DNA of 64,000 nucleotides from Canna indica (lineage: Eukaryota; Streptophyta; Magnoliopsida; Zingiberales; Cannaceae): contig CP136895.1 of assembly GCA_034359265.1 (NCBI GenBank), positions 374,501-438,500 on the forward strand, written 5' to 3'. The notes beneath the pieces were generated by a model. That model had not been told where the DNA came from. It made no database searches and worked only from the letters and a program-made list of their open reading frames with translations. Numbering within the stretch: position 1 is the stretch's first letter; the number at the start of each line of letters is the position of its first letter. Shown one piece after another: positions 23,236-33,957 of this stretch. The translations under genes and the position numbers were made by a program.

Positions 23236-25906
23236 GTCGGTAGATGCCTCCTCAATGGTTGATCTCCTTCTCCCTCATAGTTCAAGCAAATTTTAGCTCT
23301 AAATATATCTTATTTGTCCTTTTTGAGCTTGTGGTGTGCAATTGTTATTTAAGTATATCAGAAGTTCTATATGAATATATCGTAGATACATGGAGGAAGG
23401 AATTCTTATTTCGTTCTAATGGCTAGGTCAGTGTGGTCAAATAAGACAATAACTTTCTACTTCTAGTTGGATCTAAAGATGGGCCGATCGAATGAGGTGA
23501 AGAAGAAGAATAAGAGTCATTATTTTACTTCGGAGATCGAGGATGATTTTGAGGGAAAGTAAGAAGATCAACGATGTGATCTTATTTTCGCACTTAATAT
23601 TCTACTAATAAAATATTAATTTAATTTTAATTAAGATCTCATCATCCAATTAAATAGCATGATCATCGTTAATTGTCTTGATGGATCTTAAATCAATATT
23701 AATTTAACAATACAATTATTTTAATTGCTCATAACTTGTGCTCTTTTCGATCCGCTTACTATTTTATCTTGTGCCTTAACTTCCTTCTTAGTTCTCCATA
23801 TATTTTTCAATGAATTAGTTGATATTTCAAAATTCAGGACTAATTAAGTTAATAGTTAAAAAAAAAAATCAAAAACTCATTACTAATCCATATAAAATGT
23901 AATTACTTTGTAAGGATATTTTAGTCTTTTTCGAATCAAAACTTCACAATCACATCGCAAATCAAACATATATTAATATGAATAAGATTTTAAACATTTT
24001 TTTCGTCGTGACATCCAAAATGAAAACATGGAAAAAAAGGAGCAGAAACAGTCTTTTGAACCGTGTGCTCGGTAGGCGACTTGTTGTTCATCTCTCATTC
24101 AACCACCCACTCGTCCAAGTACACGGCAATGTATTCGTCGACCTTGTTTGACTATCAACCAACGGTCCCGATCCTATCTTATCCGCATCTAACCCTCCAG
24201 AAGCCGGATGGCTTGGTCAGAAGGGCGGCGTTGACTTTTTATTCTACAACAACAAGCTCAGAAATTACTGTCGGTAGGCGGTGACAGCGCGAACAGCTAC
24301 CTGCTCCACCGGTGACCGAATTCGGAGATAATTAATGCTTTAATGGGAAGTTGGAAAGGGCGAGAGGCATCGTCGTGCTGCCCACACGAATTTGGGATTT
24401 CTTTCGGCGCTCCTCTCCAACTCGGGATTTCTCTCGCAATCTCACAGATCCTTTCTTTCCTCAGGTACCATCCTACTTGTGCATCCTTGGTTCCTCTACC
24501 TGTTCGATTTCACAAGAACGATCCTTGTGTGATCATATATAATATTTTTTTTATATAGTTTCGCTTTATTAACCATTTCACGTGGTCTCATCGGAATGAT
24601 TTTGATCTTCGTTGCTTATGTCTCTCGGATTGTTGTATCTTCATAGTAATTCTTTTGATCGATTTGGATTCCCATGGCGAAAAGGGTAGTGATTTTGGTC
24701 GAAAGATGGGATTTTGTGAGCAATCCGGTTATTTTCTGTCTCCCCTTTATTTGATGGACTGATGACTTGATTCATCTTTGATTGAGATGTTTTTGGCTTT
24801 CTGATTTTTGTTGTTCTTCCGCCCCAAATGTTAGAGTTAATGGTACGATTTGTTCGAGTCAATAATGGGGAAGAAGTATAAACTAAAAAACGAAAGCATG
24901 GTTCATGCTAACTTGTACCAAAATAAGAGGAGAATATTTAATTAATTAACGAAAGCATGATTCATGCTATTCTTCATGTTATCTTGCACTTGCTTCGTTC
25001 ACGCTGTTAGGTTTTTGATCTCTCATGCATAACTCCGAGCTTATCTCACGGTCAAGCTGGATTTGCCTCTTTATGTGCTTCTTTCTACTGTCAGCCCATA
25101 CTCTTATGAATACACTACGGTCGAAATTTTAGGCTGATGGAATTTTGTTCAAAAAATTTTATCCCTCGTGTCCATTAGAGAAACCTTCAATTTGGTTTGC
25201 TATCTGAGAAATATGCTGATTTATCTTTCTTTTGATGTCAGCAACTGAGGTAAGGGTTTGAAAGGGAACTGTTAACATAATTTGCATATCAAGTTTCTCT
25301 TATGATGTGGTTTTGGTCAAGTTCACCTCAACTAACGTTTTCACTAGGAAACAGTCATTTAATTCTCCAAACTGATGAATTTTGGTTTAATCGATGGAAA
25401 TAGTCTTACACCTTAAACTTGTTTCCCTTTCCTAAGCATAATTGGTTCAGGTAACAGTTTGGAAGAAGATTGGATACATGGCCGATAACAATGTTTAGAT
25501 GCAATGTTTCTTTTACAAGAGGCTTTCTTTCATCCACCCATTCATTTCTATGTAGCCTTTTTCATGTTTTTTTTTTGAGAAAGAAACCTGCATTCCATTC
25601 AAGAGATATGAAAGGGTACAGGTATAGCTGGGAGGGAGAGTTAAAAATTCATTTTAAACTAAAGAAAATACATTAGAAGGAGCAAAGCTCATAAAAATTT
25701 GCTGCTGAAGTAGCCAGCATTTGACAAGTTGACGCCTCATTTCTGAACATCCGCGAGTTCCGTTCAAACCAAATGAACCAGCCTTTTTCATGTTGTTTGA
25801 GGTTATTTCTATGGATATTTATATGTTGTCGCATAGTCTTTGTAACTATACTAATATGACGACTTTTACTTTGACATAGGTTCTATTTCAGCTGCCTGTC
25901 ATTTAA
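23236..25906. other. intergenic DNA and 5' region of the uncharacterised gene
   Basis: The part up to about 24050 shows nothing recognisable. From about 24343 the sequence looks like a transcribed leader, with CTTTCTTTCCTCAG|GTACCA at 24450-24470 a plausible 5'UTR exon end and the next exon starting near 25880. The exact leader is not certain. Confidence 0.4.
25569..25779 (-). mobile_element. 5'-truncated LINE fragment in intron
   Basis: The exact 15-bp repeat AGCCTTTTTCATGTT flanks this 211-bp block at 25554-25568 and 25780-25794. The block starts on the plus strand with a T run (a poly(A) tail for a minus-strand insert). Its far end reads WFIWFERNSRMFRN on the minus strand, the C-terminal pattern of plant LINE reverse transcriptases. 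Long target duplication, poly(A) tail and 5' truncation all fit LINE insertion. Confidence 0.72.
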
Positions 25907-27498
25907 ATGGAGTCTAGCTTCAAAGGAATATCTAGTGAATCAGCTTCTCGTGAAATATCTTTTGGTCACCAAGACATTCAGAGATGTCCATTCTTGAGAA
26001 ACATTAATGAGCCTACTAACTTCTCCTTTTCATCTGCCAATTTTCCTGTCCCTGTAAGTTTTGACAACCTTTTGTCATATATACATCAATAGACTCATAT
26101 AGTCACCACTTATGCATGTTCTTTGCACTATCAAGGCACGTGGAGCCAAAGGTCCAATCTTTGAGGATGAACCCAATTTTGAGATGGCATTCAGGCTTTT
26201 CCATGGTCATGATGGAGTTGTTCCCCTCTCAGGAAGATCATTTGTACCTGCTGCAGAAGTAGAATCTGGAGGTTCTTCTCAGTTTAATCCGTTAGCAGCA
26301 AAGGCAGCTACAATCAGTCTCTCAGCTTTTGGGCCTGGAGGACCTTTTGGGTTTGATTTCTTCTCAAACAAGTGGAAGCGGCAAAACAATAGATCCTCTA
26401 ACCAGGAGTCAGCTTCTAAGGTAGTTTCTTTTTCATCTGTTACTCTTGGTCTATAGAGTGAAAGAAATTCTGAACTTCCTGCATATTTTGACCTCATATA
26501 GATATATTCTCTTAAATCTTCTGGATTTGTTCATATTGATAAGAGTATCTTAAACCACTTTGAAAACCAAGAATGACTTTTGCAAGACATCAAACAGTGG
26601 TAAATCATTTTTTTCTTGAATTCAATCTGAACCTTACTCAGCTAGGCTGATTAGTAAATGGAACCCAACACACTGCTCCATTTTAGTAGTCTGTGTAGTT
26701 GCAAATTTACATGCAACTTTCATAAGAATACAAAATCACACTTTTTTGCAATCATCTACAATCGTATATAAAAAGTAGCGATTAGATTTCTACCATTTAT
26801 GCTCAAATTGAGGCGTGAAGCTTAATGCTTACTTAACTCACACTTGAAACATAATGTTCCAGAGAGGTGGTGATTCAGCGCATGAGTCGCAGAGCAATGA
26901 GTGGCTGGAAACTGGGCAGTGTCCTATAGCAAAGTCGTATAGGGCTGTCAGTGGAGTTCTACCTCTTGTTGCAAAGGCTTTGCAGCCTCCAGCAGGCATG
27001 AAACTGAGGTGTCCTCCAGTTATAGTGGCTGCTCGTGCAGCTCTGGCACGAACTGCATTTGTGAAGAACCTCCGGCCACAACCTCTACCAGCTAAGGTGC
27101 TAGCTATAGCAATGCTGGGTATGGCAGCAAATGTCCCCCTCGGAGTATGGAGGGAGCATACCAAAAAGTTCTCTCCTGAGTGGTTTGCAGCAGTTCATGC
27201 AGCTGTTCCTTTTATAGCAATGCTTAGGAAATCGGTGCTGATGCCAAAGACGGCTATGGCAATTACGATAGCTGCATCAATTTTAGGTCAAACCCTTGGA
27301 TCAAGGGCTGAGCGGCTCCGTCTTAAGGCAGTTCCAGCAGCTGACATTGGAGGATCTACAATTCTTGAAACCAGAACTACTATATGCACTCAAAAGAATG
27401 GGAAATGTGGCACTGAAGTGGTCTGGGATCCGCTTTCTCTCAAAGCAGACGGTGGAAACCCTTCGCCTCCATCTCCCAGGGCTACTGTATGCTATTGA
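25907..27498 (+). CDS. uncharacterised plant protein with hydrophobic C-terminal half
   Basis: Three coding exons, 25907-26053, 26136-26420 and 26863-27498, all joined in phase 0, give 355 residues. The N-terminal half is Ser/Phe-rich and disordered-looking, with GPGGPFGFDFFS near its end. The second half, from CPIAKSYRAVSGVLPLVAKA, is orderly and Ala/Leu-rich: PPVIVAARAALARTAFVKN, LPAKVLAIAMLGMAANVPLG, WFAAVHAAVPFIAML and KTAMAITIAASILGQTLGS. These could be three or four membrane-associated helices with basic loops. The composition and exon phases argue for a real gene, and the pattern feels like a conserved plant-specific family, but I cannot name it or assign a function. A LINE fragment sits in the region just upstream. 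Confidence 0.75.
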
Positions 27499-29159
27499 TC
27501 AAAATGTGTTTTTGTATAAGAGCTATTTGTCTAATTCAAACAATTACATGCTCAGCATTTTTATAACTGATTACTGTTTGATAGTCATGTGTGCGTGTAT
27601 AGGACTTTGGAGTGAATTTGGTTCTATGAGTGTCCCATGCCACCCATTAAGTGGCAATGCGCCGTGTTTCAAGTGAATAAAAAGAAATGTTGTTGAGTTT
27701 TATTTTACGTTGAAATAGTTTATATTGTTAGGAGGCAACATAAATTTGCTTTTTTTCAAAAATATCAGTTATATGGCTTTGATGGTTTGTGAGAAATTTT
27801 TGATGGCTGACAAATTTATATGTTTGAAGCTACTTTTTGAAGTCTATTTTAATTTAGTTGTGAAGCTCATGTATTGGTTGAGAAAAAGAAAACTTTCTTT
27901 CTTAGCTGATGTGCCTCGAGCGTCTCTCTTTTCTCATGTATTGTATGGTTAAGCAGCCAATTATTCATCAAATTTTCGGGTGTGGTTTTGGAGTTGGTGT
28001 TATATTCGGTGAAATGTATAGGCGCGTGCTAAAAATAAAAAGGAAGAAATAATAAATAGGCATGTGCGCCTACTTTTGTTGCTTTGAATCGGCCCCCCAG
28101 CGTCATGTGCTGGTTCAACTTCAAATCAGCGTTGACCGGTGTAACAAATACACAAACATACAAATCTATTAATCTATTAATCTATTACGAACACAACCCG
28201 GTAAACGGGCTGTCGTGCGAACAAGCAAATAAGCCTTAGTCAACGCCAGTTCACTCGGGCATCACAGCAAGAATCATAGTTTGAACAAAACAACATACAT
28301 GAGAACGGGTATTTTATATTTTATCTATTTAATCATAGTTCGAATAAAAAACAACGTTCAGCTCAACGGCCCATATCATGCTTTCTTCAGTATTTTATAT
28401 TTTATCTATTTAATTCCATCATTATATTGAGTACTCTGTACTCCTTCAAAACTAGAGATGCAGACTAACGGGTCCTCCCACGAGATAAAAAGCTACTGCA
28501 ATTATTGATTGTCACATGTGATTATAGTGACTCATTCGCAGAATAAATAGATTGGCACAAATTAAAATATATACTCACTTCATCCACACTAAAAGCAAGA
28601 GCACATGGAACAGATGTTTCCCAAGTGTCTTATAGCATCAGCCATCAAGGCCCTATAACAATGACATCAGAGTGACTCAATCGGCAATAAGTGTAACATA
28701 TCCTAGTCACCAGCCAAACATAAGGCAACTGGAGATGAATAAGTTGAAGTGTCATGTGAATGGTCCCATTCTTAGTTGATTGCTTAGTGCAACTCGTGCA
28801 TATAGATATCGACAACTTCCTCATGAAATTAGTAGCCTACTAATGTCTGATTAACTACATGTATCTAGCATTAGCTGAGTCCCTTAGTAGATGGATAATA
28901 AAAAGTTGTTGAAGACACTGCATATGAAGGATATAAGTTGACTATTAGTTCGACTGTCTGGTTTTCCTGCTGCTTACCTAATAACATTCCGAAGTCTACT
29001 AGGTTATTTTCGTAAACAATCAAGCATTTATTATGAATGGTCGTATTATTGTATTATACAGGACTGCTGTTGGTGTGCAAGAAGGGATATATTATAGATA
29101 GAACCAGCTTCACATTAGTAGGGAAAAAGGACAAGTATTTAAACTATATAATTATATAG
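27499..29159. other. intergenic region between convergent genes
   Basis: Holds the 3' flanks of both neighbours. Small repeats include a TCTATTAA triplet near 28165 and two copies of TATTTTATATTTTATCTATT (about 28310 and 28392). No gene was recognised. Confidence 0.55.
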
Positions 29160-31922
29160 TCATTGGACAAAGGAATATGGAGATAGATAGTAATCTCTTA
29201 CGCGTGAAGCACCATCTCTAGCTAAGATGCCCTCCAAATCACCCATGATTCTTGCTAACCAAATCTCCAGGTTCCTCTGTATTTCTTTGAAGTTGTTCCT
29301 AACTGAATCTAGAGATTTCCTTGCACTCAATTTCGCTTCCACTGTTAACTCATCCCCCAGCTGGGTTTTTATTGCTTCAGCTTGCAGCGTGCTTAGCTTT
29401 TGTCTTGCTTCAGTAGCGCAATGTTGTAGACGAAATGCTTCGAGCAAAAACTCAGTCTGTCTCTGTGTCCGAAACTCTGGACTCAGTGTTGGATCAGAGG
29501 GCTCATTTACTCGCTGCATAAAGAAATGCAGAAACATCAAACGCAGAGATTTATCCCTATTCTGCTATTACTTTAAAATCTAAATGAACTGTTGAGTGCA
29601 ATAAGGAATAGCATGAAGTATAGTTTCTTGGAAATTAATTATTCATCACCTAGTACAGGATAAGGTAGCAGCTAAAAGTAGAGCCATAGTTGACTGGTGA
29701 AATGTTTTGTTAAACAATGTGCATGGATAGCAAGAATGAATGTCCAACTGTTATATGTGATGCTCCTTAGTAATATATTAATACTATCGTTAAACAACCA
29801 AATCATCGCTTCAGATTAGTTATTGTGAAATACTAGTGAACATTCTGCAAGCTACCTTTGTTTCGCAAGCATGGATCCGGATACACGTTGATACCAACCA
29901 AAAGAACCTATTTCTATTTTGCAAGCATAGAACAAACTCATGACCTAGCAACCAATACATCTTACTCTGAAAAAGTAGTTGTTCTCCAGATGTCAAACTT
30001 CCTCTTGTTAATAGAATTAATAACTTTTTCTTTTTATAAAAAATTGGCTGTATACTAGCCATTGACAGATTTAATAACTTTAAGACCAACCAATACATCT
30101 TTTGCAGTTTTGTTGATTATGTTCTAATTGAAGTCTTCTTGACAGGAAGACACATGGATAAGCCAAAACTAAAAGCAAGATGACCTGTTAGCTTAATAGA
30201 AAAATATTTCAGTGCATATAGGCTGATACTCGTATAAGATTACCTCAGAAATATGATGCATTAACAATCGAAGCAATCATATAGGTCGGTGGTAAATCAT
30301 GATAAATTGGTAGATATAGAGAGCACTAAGGTTCAACTCAGTATAAACATGAAGTAGAGCAGAGCAACAAGCTAAGAACCATAACATAGTAGCAGAAATA
30401 TCGTCCAATTTTAACATACCATTTTCCTGCATAAATCATCAATTTTTCCAGCAAGAGATTGGTATTTCTTTGCATGCTTCCTCATCAACGAAGATATTTT
30501 GGATGAATCTCCTTTCCCTACCTTTTCCAGGTTAACTAATTCTTGTTCAAGTAATTTAAGCTTAGAGGAGACACCAGAAGATTCACAATCAACCTTCCAC
30601 GGGGATTCCCTCCTGAAAAAGAATTTCCAAGTACTTAATCAAACCCGTGAAATCCTGTTCTTGGCGGTTAAATGAATACAGGTAGATTTACCTTGCTACT
30701 AAATGCTTTTGTGCTGATTCAAGTGACTCATACTGCATATCCTGCAATGATGAAAATGAAAAAAATAAAATAAAATTAATGATGTCTAGATGAGCATTAT
30801 AATTCAATAGGACATAAAGTGCTAATAGGTCATGTAATACAACATCAATTCATTAAGGTGATTATGAGTCAAAATGCAGAGAGAAGTCTGAATTAGTAAA
30901 ATTGATATCTGATAAAACTGAACTAGCTCCTTGTGAGTGAGAAATCTACAAATATGGTCAAATAGGATTTGATGTGTCTTTCCATAGCAGGCATGATGGT
31001 CTACTAATCAGCAAATGTACAATGTAGTAAATCTAGCAAATAGATCGCGAAAAATTTGAACTTTGCAAGACCTTGCAAAATAAGCAAGCAGGGATTTGCA
31101 GCAAAACAGCACCACACATCTCCGATGTCTATGCAGAGGGAACAATCTAAATGTAAGTTTGAAAGAAATCAGAAAGTGGACCTGCCATCCAGTCGATCGA
31201 TCCACCCACTGTTTCATGTCCGGCGGTGGCACGAAGAACTCCTTTCCATAACCATTTTGCTGTTCAGCAAACATATCCGCCATCACCACCAATTCCCCAT
31301 TCCGCTCCGCCAAACCGCCCGAAACCCTAATCCCGGAGAAGTCCCCTCCGCAGCCACCGTTTCCCACCGAATCCAGCCGGCCATCGCCCCCTGCCGCCTC
31401 CTCCTCGTCCTGGAAGGACCTGTTCCCTTCCACCTTCCTAGCCATGAACTCGAGCATGTCGTCTCTGTCCGCCACCTCCTTTTCCATCCGCTCAACGGCG
31501 GCCCTCATCTCCGCCTTCACCCGCTCCACCTCCTCCAGCCGCGCCCTCAAGGCGGCGATCTCCTCCTCGGCGGCGTCGATGCGGTGGACGAGGCGCTTTT
31601 CCTCCTGCTGCCACCGGGTCCGGTGCCCGGCGAAGATCTCGGCCACTCGGGCATTGGCCTTGGCGTCCTCCTTCCCTCTCGACCGGAGCTGCCGGAGCTG
31701 ATCCTCCGCCGCGAACAACTTCGTCGCCAGGATCCGGTTGCGGGACTGGAGCGACGACACGTACGAGGCGGACGACTTGGGGAGGAGGCCCAGGAACAGA
31801 GCAAAGCTAATGCCGAGGTAGGAGGCGAGGAGCGACGCCCCTGCGTCCGTCTCCTTGTCCACCTCAATCAAGCACGAGGCTTTCGGCGTCGTCTTTCCCA
31901 GTGCGACGGCTTCGGCCGCCAT
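29160..31922 (-). CDS. coiled-coil protein with N-terminal membrane segment, function unknown
   Basis: Four exons, 31922-31182, 30741-30692, 30612-30420 and 29513-29160, give 445 residues. Near the N-terminus GASLLASYLGISFALFLGLL is a probable membrane anchor. Residues from about 60 to 170 are a long heptad-type coiled coil (AAEDQLRQLRSRGKEDAKAN, EEEIAALRARLEEVERVKAE). The C-terminal part is also helical and charged. The ATG at 31922 gives MAAEAVALGKTTPK; upstream in-frame codons reach 32114 but look non-coding. The last exon passes a GTAAGAG that could act as a donor right after GASR, so the final 13 residues (VRDYYLSPYSFVQ) are less certain. Plants have homologous uncharacterised coiled-coil proteins; I assign no function. 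Confidence 0.8.
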
Positions 31923-32995
31923 GTGTGATGAGACTTGGTCGGTATTCGGGGAAGTGAGGAGTTCGGGGGGAGCATTGATAATATAGAAGAACACTGTAGT
32001 GCATTTTGACCACAAAGCCCCTACTGATCGAGATAATGACGGCACCAGAGGCTGGTTGGATAATGGATACTGTGTATCGAGAAGGGGCATGGGGCGGAGG
32101 AAAAAGTTCGTCATGTGGAGTCATTATCACGGCAGCAGACTGCACTGCAGTTTGGCATTATATACGAAGACGATGTGGCTGAGCGCAAAGGCGAGCTTAC
32201 CTTTTCACTCTGCAACTTTACACTTTACATGGAAATGATGAGTTCGAGCAGTGCAGCTCTTCTTCTCTGATCCGATGCTCGACCCGTCCATCACGTGCAG
32301 CTCTTCTCGACCGTCCCCTCCCCTCCTCTTTCATCGATCTCGGACTGCGACGCATCATGCGCTGCGCACTGTGCACATCGCACGTAGGGAAATGGGTGCT
32401 CCATAATATACAGCGGTCGCTCACTGTTCCGCTCTTCGATGTACGTGCTTGCATTTATGAGTTGTGTCGCCCAATCAATTCGATGCACAGCTTTAATTGA
32501 GCTCTGCTGCTTGCTTCTCCTCTTCCGATGGACCACGGCCTCTCTTTTTTTTTCACTTTTTAACTGCGAATTATGAGCGTAACCAAGGCGTTGTTGTAGA
32601 GGTATTCAGGTCTAGTGGGTCCCTTAAGATGCATCTGAATCTAAAAGGACCAACTGTTGTTCTCAATCCGTGGACACAAGGTCATCTTTGATTGAAAAGA
32701 ATACATAGATCAGATGGTCCCATAAACTGATCCTGCAGTAATACTAATTATTTGATCACTTGAGTCCAAATCCATTGATGTCCTACCAATTCTGCCACTC
32801 ATTTATGCGCCTTAGCCATCGGTCCCACAACAGACAAATCCGTGCATATATATATATATATATATTCTCTTCAATTCTGCAGTTATTGGCAGCTTTAGTG
32901 AGTATTAAGCACATCTCCATACATCAAATGGTCAAGAGAGGTCAAAATTAACGTATAATTCGACAGCCACATGAGCAAGCCCTCGCGTTTCTCAA
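31923..32995. other. upstream region of the coiled-coil gene and intergenic DNA
   Basis: Probably carries the promoter and leader of the minus-strand coiled-coil gene. A short (TA)n run is at 32847-32864. No gene was recognised. Confidence 0.5.
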
Positions 32996-33139
32996 TCAAA
33001 CAAAGAACTTGGGATCATACCCATTGCTGGAGGTGGCGAGGATGTAGTACGCGACCACGTGGCCAATGGATCCCCATGCAAGCACGTCGACCAAGTTGAA
33101 CCCGACTGGGTCATTGGACTTGAGCAGGACCACGTATTT
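32996..33139 (-). pseudogene. psaG: 3' fragment of psaG (photosystem I subunit G)
   Basis: The minus strand encodes about 47 residues that match the C-terminus of PsaG, the nuclear-encoded photosystem I antenna-docking subunit: [40 protein letters not shown] and DPKFF, then a stop. PsaG is about 160 residues with a transit peptide, and none of the earlier part is present. Upstream of the Lys codon the reading runs into TAG TAA. A second, shorter copy (to VGFN only) is in inverted orientation at the far end of the long inverted repeat (about 41682-41728). This is a captured or left-over fragment, not a working gene. Confidence 0.85.
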
Positions 33140-33465
33140 ACTACCAAGTTGAACACTTAACGGTGGCAATTTTGATAACCATGAACTCACCATTGTTAAG
33201 TGTTCAGTGTTTCAAGGATATGTTTGTAGAATTTTTTTTAAAACTAAAACTTAAATTCTTTTCGTATTTATGACTTTTATTTATAATGCTTTTTATGACT
33301 TCGGGCGCCAAAATATATTTTTATTCCTTTGGGCCCCATAAACATGACTCCTGTCCCAATCACCCATCCACTCCTCCTTGCGTCTTTCCCAAACCTTTCT
33401 ACATCCCCCAACCTCCGCTAGGGTTTCGCAAGAAAGAGCCGACGGAGCCGGAGGAAGAGGTCGCG

Positions 33466-33957
33466 ATGGAGTCCGCTGCCGCCGCCAAGTCGATCCCCTT
33501 CCTCTTACAACCAGATCGGAAGCCCCTTCCCTTTCAAGTAGGTCGAACGATCAACCCATCAGTTCATCCTTCGAAACCCTAATCCCCCCTTCCCATCTTG
33601 TCCGCCCTCCTCTCTCTTCTTGTCGAACGATCAACCCATCGTTTCATCCTTCGAAACCCTTATCACCCCATTTCCATCTTGTCCGCCCTCCTCTTTTTTG
33701 CAAGTAGGTCGAACGATCAACCCATTAATTCATCCGTCGAAATCCTAATCCCCCCTTCCCATCTTGTGCCCAATATCTTGAGCTGCGATGCTTCCCTCTT
33801 AGCCCAGATCCAGATCGTCGACTGGAACCACGAGAAAATGATCTCTTCGCCGTGGTCGCTTAAGACTCCAAGGTCGTCTTGCGTCGTTTCATCTGGGAGA
33901 AAGAACTTCGTTCACAGGGTGGTTCGTGTTTTCGTCTTTGTTACCATGTATATCTAA
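33466..33957 (+). pseudogene. 5' part of an unidentified gene, left-arm copy
   Basis: A plant-like leader (TCCGCTAGGGTTTCGCAAG) precedes an ATG with good context at 33466. The frame MESAAAAKSIPFLLQPDRKP ends soon in the three tandem units. Further on, a second frame (33598-33957) reads through DASLLAQIQIVDWNHEKMIS and KNFVHRVVRVFVF. The right-arm copy differs at only about five of 119 residues in this frame. I do not recognise the family, and whether either copy is expressed is unknown. Confidence 0.4.
33542..33775 (+). repeat. three tandem units of 80-86 bp
   Basis: Each unit starts GTCGAACGATCAACCCAT (33542, 33622, 33708) and continues TTCATCC(T/G)TCGAAA(C/T)CCT and CATCTTGT. The same three units occur in the right arm (about 41045-41283, minus strand), so the triplication came before the inverted duplication. 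Confidence 0.85.

Noticed and set aside
32996..33193. A functional psaG gene
   Set aside because: Only the last third of the protein is present and stop codons lie directly upstream.
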